Source: Luzula sylvatica | Taxonomy: Eukaryota > Streptophyta > Magnoliopsida > Poales > Juncaceae | Length of the DNA: 64,000 nt | Reading direction: 5' to 3' | Assembly (NCBI GenBank): GCA_946800325.1 | Contig: OX326960.1 | Coordinates: 33,695,629 to 33,759,628 of the forward strand | Shown here: positions 48,056 through 59,752 of the stretch, piece by piece | Position numbering within the stretch: the stretch's first letter is position 1 | Layout of the letters: each line of letters opens with the position of its first letter | Program-made: the position numbers and the translations under genes | Notes under the pieces: model-generated | Told to the model about the DNA's origin: nothing | Databases searched by the model: none | The model's input: only the letters and a program-made list of their open reading frames with translations

Positions 48056-51000
48056 TTTTTTATTAATAAAATATTTATTTATTATTTTAAAATAAATAAA
48101 TAAATACATTATATTCATTTTTTATTAATAAAATATTATGATACAAATTTAATATTTATTAAATATACATTACTTATTAATTATATATACATATTGCAAT
48201 CCTAATTATATATTCATTTAATATATTTTAATGTGTAATGTACTAATATATTAATATATAATTAATTTATATTTCAAAATTTATTATTATTAAATTAAAT
48301 TTTCAATTAAATATACATAAACAAACAAAATTTATTCTGATTACTTATCAATTTTCTTTCACATCAAACAATGAAATTTTACTTTCCATCATATTATATT
48401 CTAAAACATCAAACAACACATGTGAGAAATTCATATCCATCAAATTCTTATTCTTACTTCAATTTCTTGGAATAATGCAAGACTCCTTCAAAATCATTTA
48501 AAGTCTTTTATATCAAACGGTTCCTATGTATTAAAACAGCTATACATCTATACAAGCGTATTTCGAGGAGGGCTAGTCTCTTCCACAACTCCTCTCTTAC
48601 ATTCTCTATGTGTATTTCGAGGAGGGTTAGTGGAGATAATTAGCAACCCAATTAACACACAAAAATTAATTAACCGTTAATTTCAACGTACAAAAAAAAA
48701 ACGTGCTAATTAATTATTAATTCGTTTATACATATAAATTTGATATTAATTTAATGTTAATTGATTTACTAATTAATAAGTAATCATCAATACCCTGATA
48801 TCATGTAACAACATCAAGGATAAAAAATCATGAAGCATGGAAACATAATATATGGCTTTAAAAATCACGAAGTATGGGGCATAATCTATGGTCTCCTCCT
48901 TTAACTGTATCCTACAATCATCGTTTTTTTTCTTTCTTTTTTCAATAATTTCAACCATGGTTTCATAAAGTAGATTATTGATCATAACTAGTTTGCATCT
49001 CCTCTAAATTATTCTCTTTTAATGTAGTTGGTGAAAGATTGGTATATGTTACTTAAAAGAGCCAACTCATATAAAAAGGGAAACTATACTGTGCTCCTCA
49101 TTTTTTTCATCACATCCTCTACATCACGGATTAACGGTTATCACAAAAGAACATCCAATTGACAGTTAATGAATATTAATTTGGAATTTTAATGTATATG
49201 TAATTTAATTTAATGATATATTAATCCACTACTATCGGAATGTCTTTTTGTTGTTAATCCACGATACAGAGAATGTGGGGGAGAAATGATGGGCACAGTA
49301 AATGACCTCAAATAAAAATAGATAGGCCAATGTTGATAGCTAGCAAGGTTACTCATAGTATTTTTTTTTTTTTTGAGTTTATGTATGACCAGCCTTGTGA
49401 AAAATAATATTTACATTTTTTTTGTCGTACATAAGATAAAAGGAAAGAGAGAAAAGTCTAAATTTGGTTTCTCTATTATTAGTAAATAAAAAAATAAAAC
49501 TAAATTTGGTTTTTCTAAATAGGCCAACTAGAGTTAGCCTAGTTGGTCACATATCTTGGCTAGGGAGCGAGAGGTGTGGGGTTCGAATCCCGGCAGGGAC
49601 ACTGGATTATAGATTAAATGTTAAATGAGTGAATAGAGTGTGTGGCCTACGGGCCGGCCTACGAGTTTGTAATAAAAAAATAAAAATAAAAAGGAGGTTG
49701 TGTTTGGAAGGGGGGCTTTGAGCCCTCTCCGAATTTACTCAAAAAAAAAAAAAATGCTAGAATAGTATTAATTTGGAGCATTTCTGGACGTGACCCTATA
49801 TGAATTTTTTTTTTCGAAAAATAACCCCATTTTTCAAAATATTTCAAAATTAACCTAGAACTGGTTTTAAAAACCCGATTTTAACTGATTTTTAAAACCA
49901 ATTATTTCAATTAATTTAATTAAATTGGTTGGATTTTAATCAGGTTTAGCACATCAACCAAAACCACCGGATTTACCGGTCAACAATTCCAAAAATAGTA
50001 TACACTTAATAATCTCCAAATTGTACCACCACATCACTATCTACTAAATAACATATTAATTAACATAATAATTAATAATTAATTAACATATAATGAATAT
50101 TCATTTGAATTAATACCTATAAATTAATGCTAATTAATTATTAATTATGCATTCTTAAAATTATCATGTTAATTAAATTTGTTAAATAAAATAATTAAAT
50201 TTGTTAAATAGAATACAGAGAATGTGTTGGGGAAATTTTGGAGAAAGTTAATATTCCTACTTTTTTTCAAAGCCCATGGGCCGTATGAAATAAAGTGCAA
50301 TTTTACACTACTCCAAAATTTCACACAAAATGATCCATATTATAATCAACACACTTAATTAATTTTATAATTAAATAAATATATAATTAAAAATGAGTAT
50401 ATCTTAATTCAAATTCATGAACTCAAATTAACGTTAATTTTATAGTAATTAATTCGCAATTATATGACACATATAATTTATTAAATTAATTAAATATGTT
50501 AACTAATACAAAGAGAACATAATGGTAAAAACTGGGGACACGAAGTAATTTAAATAACACACATCATTCACCGGGTTTATAAAACTTTTTTTTTTTATTT
50601 CTGTGCACACAAGTCAGGTTATTAATCTAATTAATCCACCGGATTTTAAAATCCAGGTGGTACCGAATTTTAAAAATCAGTTCCATGTTAGTTTTGGATT
50701 ATTTTTGAAAACCAGGTTATTTTTCGATTTTGTCTTCCATACAAGGTTACATGCAGAAATCCTCCTATTAATTATTCAAGATATCTGCAGGCATATTTTT
50801 ATATTTTTTTTAATTTATTTTAATTTTGTATGATAAAATATGTAATAAATAATAAAAGATTAAAATTATGTACATGACATTAGTAGTTTTAAATTAGTAT
50901 ATGTTAAAAGATATATTTATAGTGATTTTAAATTAATATAATAATACAAAAATATGTTTAATAAATTTAAATATTAAAAATAAAAAGTTATTTTGGTCAA

Positions 51001-52038
51001 AAAAAATTGTAATCCCATGAAATACACTTTACAAGGGTAATTGAAAATGAAATTTTGTTTGGAGGAGTGTTTTTGATGTTTCTCAAAAGTTAGAATTTTT
51101 GGTCACTGGGTTATCTGAAAATTTCCCAATTTTATATTTATACTGCTTTTACAAAATCCAGAAGGAATATTGCCCTTTTTCTTTATTAAGAACTGTCTCC
51201 ATCATATCTTTCATGTATTCCAAAATTGATTTCTATATTCATAATGCATCTTTGTGCTGCTTAGCTACTAGAAACCAAATGTTATTTTGACTAAGAAAAT
51301 ATATTGATTTAGACATAAACAATTTTAATGAATACAGAAAAGTTGGAGAGTTCTATCATACATTTTTTTTGTTTATGATACATCCATTTTCAAGGATAGT
51401 TTGAATAATTATCAATTAATTAGTATTTAAGATAAATTTTCAAGTATATTTATCAATAAATGATAAGTTAAATAGGAAATTTGAATTGTTCATGAAGGAA
51501 CAAATATTTATAAAAACTAAAATTTATGATACACCTTTTTAAATATCCAAAATATCTTTTTAAAAGGATGTACGATAGAACTCCCCAAAAAAGTTATACT
51601 TCTTATTTTGTTTTGTTTTCTTAGCGTGTTCATCAATAGTTTTACTCGTGTAAAGAAAATTCAAAGTAGCACGGCTTGGTTTAAATGGATGAACCAGGAG
51701 TTGATAGAAACCCCTAAAATTTAGGCAACTCAAACTTTATCATTTTAGATTTTCTAAACTAAAAGTATATGCTGTAAATTAATATTATTACTTCCTAAAC
51801 AAAAATATATACTGTAATTCTTCGATTCAGAAAAAAAATATGAATGATACAACATCGGAAATCCAAAATAAATCAATGAACAAAATAAAAAATTGAACAA
51901 TTAATTACCTTCACCGCAACCAAGCTTAGGGCCTCTGAAACGGGTTTGGGTCCGAATAAACTCAAGCAGAGATATCGACGGATCGAAACCCGATATTTCA
52001 TGTCTCTCTCCGTTCAAAGCAAATACTAATTTCCCCAT
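42310..52038 (-). CDS. AO: Aldehyde oxidase, copy 2 (ten exons, intact frame)
   Basis: Tandem paralogue of copy 1 with identical exon lengths. Exons in reading order: 51909-52038, 45719-47380, 45226-45485, 44836-45045, 44483-44701, 43275-44240, 43088-43183, 42885-42983, 42613-42802, 42310-42518. All junctions are GT-AG; 1346 aa, with no stop or frameshift. Both 2Fe-2S motifs, [20 protein letters not shown] and the catalytic GEPP Glu (about 1281) are kept. The molybdopterin loop reads GGSFGGK: codon 44513-44515 encodes Ser where copy 1 has Gly817. The region after the FAD domain ([15 protein letters not shown]) is the most diverged from copy 1. The 3' UTR is altered by a Helitron end 16 nt past the stop, and intron 1 is 4.5 kb. 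Activity is likely but the loop change makes it less certain. Confidence 0.95.
47738..48052. mobile_element. MITE inside a TA microsatellite
   Basis: 47787-47994 has inverted ends 'ctaacctactttattaagta' and 'ttaattaagtaggttaggtt', with similarity continuing for about 80 bp inward ('ggtacttaat', 'gatttgcattgggatttgtg'). It sits between (AT)n runs 47738-47786 and 47994-48052. TA target preference suggests Tc1/mariner or PIF/Harbinger relatives. Absent from copy 1. Confidence 0.85.
49084..49306. mobile_element. MITE, 'ctgtgctcctcatttt' family
   Basis: The left end 'actgtgctcctcattttttt' pairs with the complement of the right end (actgtgcccatcatttctcc). The pairing extends to 'cacatcctctacatcacgga', about 55 bp in all. 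The edges are approximate. Confidence 0.75.
49534..49754 (+). mobile_element. tRNA-derived SINE
   Basis: A-box-like TTAGCCTAGTTGG (49534-49546) and B box GGTTCGAATCC (49580-49590) are spaced as in a tRNA-type internal promoter. Then come a body with 'ggcctacgggccggcctacg' and a 14-A tail (49741-49754). Its 3' end resembles the LINE tail at 34250-34293. It is not a tRNA gene, since no acceptor stem closes. Confidence 0.88.
49775..50765. mobile_element. Non-autonomous MULE-like element, 991 bp
   Basis: Inverted ends 'ggagcatttctggacgtgac' and the complement of the right end (ggaggatttctgcatgtaac) match over about 110 bp, including 'tcgaaaaataacc'. Flanked by 'tattaattt' and 'tattaatta' (49766-49774, 50766-50774), a 9-bp duplication with one mismatch. 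No transposase. It lies 20 bp after the SINE in AO copy 2 intron 1. Confidence 0.85.
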
Positions 52039-52140
52039 TTTCTTTTCTTCTCCTCTCTGTGCTCTCCTCTTCCTCCTCTCCTTCACTTTTTCTTTATCTA
52101 CCCCCACTATCTTCGGACTAAGTGACAACAACTCACTTGC

Positions 52141-52147
52141 TTATATA
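52141..52147 (-). promoter_or_regulatory. TATA box of AO copy 2
   Basis: TATATAA on the minus strand, 103 nt before the ATG, at the same relative place as in copy 1. Copy 1 has an extra 'agata' type insertion next to it. Confidence 0.7.
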
Positions 52148-53578
52148 GCCATCTTAATCAAATTGGTTTATAAATAGCTGTCTTCCATATTTCTCCACAC
52201 TTTTGTCATGAATCACTTATTCACTTGCAAGTAGTAAATGAAGCATGATTTGTTGGTAAGAGAAGGCATATGATAATTGATATGGTGATAGATATTTTTG
52301 AATATTATTTTAGTCAAATGATATTTCGTCAGCGAATGAGTTTAAATAAGCCGCCTTACATTCTTGTGTGGGTCAAGTGGTCAACATCAGAAAACGAGAT
52401 GGGAAATTATACCATGCCCCTTAAATGCACTCTACCACAGCCGACTGAATCACCCTACGTCAGGACATGGTGCCATGATGTTTATTGGTGAACCCCATTT
52501 TATCTCTCATTTTGTCACTCAATTAATGTAGCTCTGAATTAACAGTTAATTATAATTAAATTTGTATCAAACTATTACAAAAAAAACCCTCTTTTTCTGA
52601 AAAAAATAACTTAATTTATTGGATATTCAAATCTTTTTATTTGTTATATATTCTTTCATGAGAAATTAACATTAAATAATTATAAAAAATAAGGGTATAA
52701 AATAATTACATTTTGAAATATCTTGGCAAATAAAATATTAGTTCTTTTTTTTTAACTAGCAAAAATATTTATTTTTTCAGTTCTCTTTTTTGGATTAGTT
52801 TAGCATTTTTTATTTTGTCATTGCAAATGTCATTTTTAACGCTTATTATTGGTTATGATTAGGCCAGTTTAGAAGTAAAACATCATTTTGAATTTCAATC
52901 TCCAAAATAAATGATAATAGGAGAATACTCGCCCAAGGCAGCGCGAATGTTAATTATATTTTTCATATACAAAGTACATTTATATGAAAATATTGATTAT
53001 ATCATTTTAAAATAAAATCATTCGACCTCTCTTATTAGTGATAATGTATATGTTTTACAATTATTTCAAGATTATGAATCTAATTTTTTCATCAAATAAT
53101 AACACTTATAAAAGTGTTATCATATAATAATATACGATGTATAACACAATTTTATGAAAAAAAATTATAACAACAAATATTATATATTGTTGTTCCAATA
53201 TTTTATGCAATACCAAATATAAAAATAATAAAACATACGACGTGTGTAGTAACACATCATTAATTATATGTACTAATTTTTATGATTTATTCAAAATGTA
53301 ATGAAAATTATAAATAATATAAACGTCATAGTGAAATTAATTTAAAAATAATATCAAAATTTAATTTAGCATAAAACATAAATATAAATTTTTTCTATCA
53401 TATGATTTTTGTAATTTTGTAGTTTAAAAAATAACAATACTATTTGATAGGTGTTTATATGTTTAAGAAGTTATTTAGATGGATAAATTATCTCTTAATT
53501 TTGTTAGTTTTTTTTTATATTTTTAGGATTAAATTTGTTTAATTAAAAACACAAATATAATATACTTAGTTTTATATA

Positions 53579-56267
53579 GGAATGTCAACGGGACAGGTTG
53601 CGGTCGGGTATATGCTCACCTATACTCTTACCAACTTAATCGGGTAATACTCATACTCGTCATGTTAACTAAATGGGTAATTTTACCGCCATATTTAGTA
53701 CTCGCGAGTTTTCTAATTATCTAAATAACTAAATGACCTCCGTGCGTTGTAGTCGAAGTCACGTGGTCAACCTGCCTAACCTTACTTTGAGTGATTTGAG
53801 CTTGTCTAGTTCAGTCGAGTTCCACTAAAAATTTTATCCAAGTATAGACACAAACGAAAACTTTAAAAATATATACTTACGCAAAATACAATTTTCAAAA
53901 TTTAAATAACCTAACATAACACAATAATAGAATTTTTTTTTCACATGTAGCCTTCTCAAAAGCCAAATTTGCAAGAATAGCTTTAGCTTTTTCCAGTTTC
54001 CAAAAATAACACTTTCGCCACACTCTCTGGCGAAAGAAATTAGTCTTTCGCCAGAGTTGTTGGCGAAAGTGTTTAACCATCATTTTTGTTCGTTAAAATG
54101 AAAAAAACGTTAATTAAGTCGGTTTCGCCAAGCCATCTGGCAAAAGAGGGGAGACCTATTTTTTAATTTTTTTATACTTTTTTCATCTTAAAATAACAAA
54201 AACATAAGAATTATCAAGATAAAATAAATTGTTCGTAACGTAGAAAAAGGAAGAATGGCAAAATCTGGAATCAGAAGCTAATTCGTTCGAACGAACCACT
54301 CCATGCGTTCGAACGAGCTGGCTCCTGAAACAAAGCCTTGTTTATTACATAATATAAACAAAGCAGTTCGTCTGTGTTGTTTAATTAATACCTAGAGGGG
54401 GTGAATAGTTATCCTAAGGTCCAATTTTCGGTAATGGTATAAAATTTTGGTGAAATGCGAAAGCGTAAATAATTTGAAATAAAAAAGAACGATACCAAAA
54501 CAAATAACACAAGATAAAAAAGAACGTACAGAGGTTTGTTCGAACGAACCATCTTCTGGTTCTTGATTTTGCCATTCTTCTTTTTCATCCGTTTCGAATA
54601 ATTAATTTGATCTTGATAATTCTACTATGTGTCTAGTGATACCTATGATTTATATTTGGTGATTGTGTGATATCCCAACTTGCGAAAGTCTTCGACGTCT
54701 TGACTTCTTGACTTGGTAATGCGTTTTCGATTTCATCTTCTTGAACGTCTTGACTTCTTCATTGTCTTGATAGTCTTTATCTTTCTTTGCGATGCTCGTC
54801 TTCTTTCTTTTATGTATGTTGCCTTCTTTTGATCCATTTGGCGGTCCATACCTATATATCTACAGTTTGCACTTACACACAATGATTAGTAGTATTGACA
54901 TTGTTTTGAGATAATCGAATCAAAGAAATTTTGAATCAACAGGTCGAACGAACTAACTCATTCGTTCGAACGAACCTTCATGCCCAGTTAGAACAAACCG
55001 CTATCGTTCGTTCGAACGAACGCATGTGCCAATTCAACCTTTGTCACAGGAGAAGGTTCGTTCGAACGAACCACAATGTTTCGTTCGAACGAGACCAACA
55101 CGTTTCAAATGATTCACTCTTAACAGATAGTTTGACTTGTTGTTCGTTCGAACGACCCTTGAGTGTTCGTTCGAACGAACTATACAGAAAAACTGTTTTT
55201 CAAAGGAGAATTATGTGTTCTATAAATAGGACTCCTTTGAGTTTTCTCTTACTAAATGCCCAACGAAAGGAGTCAACAAGACAGCTAATACTTTCTCCAA
55301 TCTCTAAAAGCAAGGATGGCTTATTAGTAGGGCTTCATCCATCTTCTTCGCAAAATCATTTTCTCATTCAAAAGAGAGAAAACTAAGTCTTGATCTTGAG
55401 CCTCGATAATTCTAGATAAACCCTAGATCTAAGATATAATTTCGAATCCTTCAACTCAACGATTCTCAACTTGCGTGACCGATCATGTGTAGTTCGTTAG
55501 TAGCAATTGTAATGGGCTAGTTACATATCTTGTAAAGCCTGTCATAGATCGATAGAAATGTGTAAATCGATCTAGGCAAAACCTTGTAAGAGTTGATACG
55601 GGAATTCAATCGAAAGTCGAAAAGGCGTAAGACATTCCCGGAGACGTAGGTACTTGTATTCAATCTAATCGGTCGATTGAACAAGTAGCTAGTGAGTTAA
55701 AGCTACAAAGCAACCACCTACCGAACTCCCTAAACAAATTAAACAAATTAAACAACATTTTCTTTTCTCTAATTTATATACGGTTTCGCACTTAACTAAA
55801 ATTGTATACCATTACCGCGGAAATCGGACCTTAGGATTACCTATTCACCCCCATCTAGATCTAAATTAAACAACATTAACCGCAATCAACCAAAATATTA
55901 AGGAATAATCATATTAGTACTATGTTGTACAAAATAAAATCCAAATTAATCAACCTAAGATAAAATAAAACAAATACTATATACAAAATAAGTTATTTAA
56001 TTATATATGGGGTCGTAATCGTCTTGAAAATTAAATGTTTTTGAGTCATGACAGTGGAATCGTAAAATCGTAAATATATAACATTATATAAGATTCAATG
56101 TCTTGAATCGAGATTCTACCAGGATTCTATCAAATAAAGATTCTATGTCAGACTCGAATCGTTTGCCAAGTTAAAGTCGTAGAATCGTAAGATTTTAAGA
56201 CTTGAATCGGGATTTTGACAACTATGCCCGTCAAGCACGGATAGTACCCAATTTATTAACATCCCTA
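53579..56267. mobile_element. Composite palindrome-array repeat, copy 2
   Basis: Duplicate of 14117-16602. It preserves more of the inner element: 54375-55875 has inverted ends about 97 bp long (TGTTGTTTAATT... and ...AATTAAACAACA), with similarity running through 'gggggtgaatag' and 'cctaaggtcc'. Between them are about ten GTTCGTTCGAACGAAC palindromes and a TATA box near 55220. No 5-bp duplication flanks these inner ends (gtctg versus ttaac). Confidence 0.7.
54940..55185. repeat. Array of GTTCGTTCGAACGAAC palindromes, copy 2
   Basis: Seven copies near 54942, 54960, 55004, 55056, 55078, 55142 and 55164; three more near 54282, 54307 and 54535. Variants keep the TTCGAACGA core. Confidence 0.85.
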
Positions 56268-57961
56268 ATATTATATGAGATTCTTATAGTTGTAACTTTT
56301 TTAAAAATAAATAATAATAATCATCCAAATTCTATTATGTAGATAAACTAGTTAAATTTCTATTATGTAAATATGCATTTTTCGCATTGTATTTTGTTAC
56401 CTAATAACTTTATAATTTCAAATTATGAAAAATAATATGTATGAACTATGTTAATATTGATGTCAAAATAAAAATAAAATTAAAACGAATTTATTAGATG
56501 AATTTTTATAATTAAATTTCTAGTAATAATATTAATATATGTTGCTGGGTTTTATAATATTACATATTAATATTGATATTTCATATATAAAAATTTTGTC
56601 TTCTATTACATTAACATTTGCTCATTAAATCTTATGTGCAATGATAAACAATTGAATAAATTTAATCTAACGTGAATCCGGTCAATAATAATAGTCCAGG
56701 TTATTAATGTAGGATGATTTGAATTTTTAAGAATGTATAAAAAATACTATAAAATAATTGACTAATAAATAGTTACGAAAAAATTATGATTATAAAAAAA
56801 ATTATTTTAATTTTATCACATATTATAATCTAATAATTAAAAAGAGTGATTTGCCACAAGAAAATTGTACAAAGTTGGATCCAAATAAAAATATAGATAA
56901 ATTCTCAACTTCCAAAAATGATTAATGGAAAATGTAATTCTGAGAAGATCTTTTTTTTATGCAAGTTAATAATTTTAGAATTCAATTATTAACCTAGAAA
57001 TTCCACGTTACTTGATGCTGAAGTCGTTGACTTTGATTTTTCAGAATTCAAACATCGTGGCAAATCTCGTACCTATTTTTCTTGGGTAAAGCGACGGAGC
57101 GAAGAATAAATTTTAATTAGAAGACAATTGTGTTCACTGGGAAATGCACAACCCATACACTCCGGAGTTGTACATTGTTCGTTTGTTCGGTTCCTTTTCG
57201 TCTAGTACATTGTTTATGCACATTCTCTTTCCATATAAATTTTTTATATTATGGATAAAATATATGTTGTTGTTTATATCATTATTATTATTATTATTAT
57301 TATTATACATTTTTTATGTTTTTCTATATAATGGATAAAAGATATGTTATTATTTAAATCTTTTTAGTATATTTTTTATATTATGAATTAAATATATGTT
57401 GTTATTTATTTATACTTGTAAACAATTATTTATATCTTTTTAATATACTATGGATTAAAAATTTGTTGTTATTGTTAGTTCAAATTTTTTAGGGTTTGTG
57501 ATGTGAGGCAAATAAGGCACAAATTTAATGTTTAATTTAGGGATTTTAGCCCTTGTGAAGAACAATTCTATATACTTTATTAATCATATTTGAGATAACA
57601 TGAATATTTCTTCACTAAGTTTGTTTTATTGCTTAATCACAGGAATTAGAAGGAATTTCTGGGAATTTGGAGAGTGTAGTTGTCTCCAACACGTCAAGAG
57701 GAGTGAAAACGATATATTACACCGACATATTCGGTACATGAATGAGACGGGAGACAAACAATTATCATGATAGGAACTTACACAAAAGTCTACACGAAAA
57801 CCACTCAATCCTTAGCCCTTATCCTACCCACCTACCTTTGGTGGAAATTACCTCCCTACCCCCAATCCTCTCCACCAACTTGTGACCAATAAGAAGACTC
57901 CATGAGTGCTATAAATATGACCTCAAGGGCCACGAGTTAGGGACGCTCTTTTTACGCCCAT

Positions 57962-57963
<2 letters not shown>

Positions 57964-58016
<53 letters not shown>
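57964..58016. repeat. (CT)n microsatellite
   Basis: A nearly pure CT run just after a TATA-like site (57909-57918) inside the 2.9-kb insertion; possibly the start of a transcribed leader. Confidence 0.95.
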
Positions 58017-58017
<1 letters not shown>

Positions 58018-58660
58018 GTTTAAGCAAGTCCAAGAAACTTTCAAGAACGCGCAAGAATTGCAACTACGAACGATAATTTTCTAAGATCGGTCACCGAATA
58101 GAAGCTCACTTCATTCGGTGAATCGGTTTACACTTCGACTAAGGAAAAGTGTGGAATTAGGGTGAAACTTATTTCATTCGAACTTTCACAAGCGAAGAGT
58201 CGAGCTTTCTCGGCGTGATTGGTTGGAAGCTTCTTTTCAATCAACCTTTGCACATCTCGAGCTCACCCAACCGGTACGAAGCTCACTTCTATTGACGGGT
58301 GGATCGGTACGAAAGGAAATTGTTGGGCGCATTGACTAGCTCTCTAGCAACTCGAACAACAAGGAAGGCACTCAAGACGAGACTCGGAGCTCTCTTCATC
58401 TCTCTAGGTGTTTTCCTTCCTTTCTTGCATTTCTTGTAGCATAAAATTACTTGGATTTGTGTGAATCTTGTTCTTGTTTGAATCCTTTGTTTGCTTGAAT
58501 GAATCCTTGTTACTTGAATCGAATCTTTGTTGATGTGTTTACTTGATCTCTTACTCTTAATTACTGCCTTGAATTTAGTCTAAATCACCCTTAGTTTAAT
58601 TTCAAAACAAACCCTCAATTCAATCCTAAATTCAAATTACAATTCCGAATTCCAGAACAA

Positions 58661-59015
58661 GTTCCGTTGTAACGGAACATAAATTGCGTTGTAACGGACC
58701 ATTCGGTTTGTACCTGACTTTCAGTCTGTTGGTATTCCGTTGTAACGCAACTTACTTCCGTTGTAACGGACTAGCAAGGAAAAGCATTCAATATCACTCA
58801 TACTAGTGCGTTGTAACAGACATACGGGTCCGTTGTAACGGATCAACCAATCCGTTATAACGCTACTCCTATCCGTTACGACGGACTACCTATTTCCGTT
58901 GTAACGGAAGTTCCTCCGTTGTAACGGACGTTCTTTTTAATCTCCACGTTAAACATAACTCTAAGTTCCGTTGTAACGAAACTGGACTCCGTTGTAACGG
59001 ACTATCTTCTGTGAA
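58661..59015. repeat. Block 1 of GTCCGTTGTAACGGAC palindromes
   Basis: About twelve copies or variants, among them 'ttccgttgtaacggaa', 'gtccgttgtaacggat' and 'tccgttacgacgga'. The arms CCGTT and AACGG are the constant part; the centre GT is sometimes AT or AC. Confidence 0.88.
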
Positions 59016-59509
59016 TTTTTCTTCGTTATTTCTCATCCATTTTGATCCAAATTTTGACGCAATTGCTCCCCGTGGAACGAATCTATACATTTGCCACTGT
59101 ACAAACTTAGATTACAAATTTTGTTGATTGTTCGGGGTTTTTAACACCACGATATTTTACACGACAAAAACCCGTTCATCAGTTTGATTATCTCAAAATA
59201 ATGTCGATATCACTAATTTATTTGTGGGAGTAACATTTATAGAGATAGAAGACGTAACCCACAAAAGGATCAAAAGAAGAATCAAGACGTCGCAAGTCAA
59301 GACGGTGGAGAAACGATGGCACGAAAACGCATGATCAAGTGAAGAAATCAAGACATCGAAGATTCCGCAAGTTGGGGTATCACACAAATCACCAAAACAA
59401 TTTATAGGTATCCCTAAACTTGTTTATGAATTATTAAGCTCAAAATTAGTCAAAGAAATATATTCGAAATCCATCAAAAAGATGAAATAGCAAATGAGGC
59501 TGACAGAAA

Positions 59510-59752
59510 TATGTCTGTTATAACGGACCATCAATGTCCGTTGTAACGGACCTTCTCGTCCTCTTCTAGAATGGCAAAAACAGTATAGTCCGTTACAACG
59601 GATTCACCAGTCCGTTGTAACGGACACCCACCAAGCGTTGTAACGAAAGTTTTACCGTTACAACGCTAATTAATGCCAACTTGAAGGAAAGTCACAGAAC
59701 TATGTCCGTTGTAACGGACCACTATGTCCGTTGTAACGGACTATGCAGAAAA
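59510..59752. repeat. Block 2 of GTCCGTTGTAACGGAC palindromes
   Basis: About eight copies immediately upstream of the TATA box at 59781, in both centre orientations (GT and AC). Confidence 0.88.

Larger units (their letters stand above)
47381..51908 (-). other. Intron 1 of AO copy 2, enlarged by insertions
   Basis: 4.5 kb against 2.5 kb in copy 1. It holds a TA-flanked MITE (47787-47994), a 'tgtgctcctcatttt' MITE (49084-49306), a SINE (49534-49754) and a 991-bp MULE-like element (49775-50765). The segment from about 51110 to 51330 aligns with copy 1 at 10790-11410. No gene is seen. Confidence 0.85.

Noticed and set aside
49534..49620. tRNA gene
   Set aside because: A and B boxes are present, but there is no closing acceptor stem, and a SINE body with poly-A follows.
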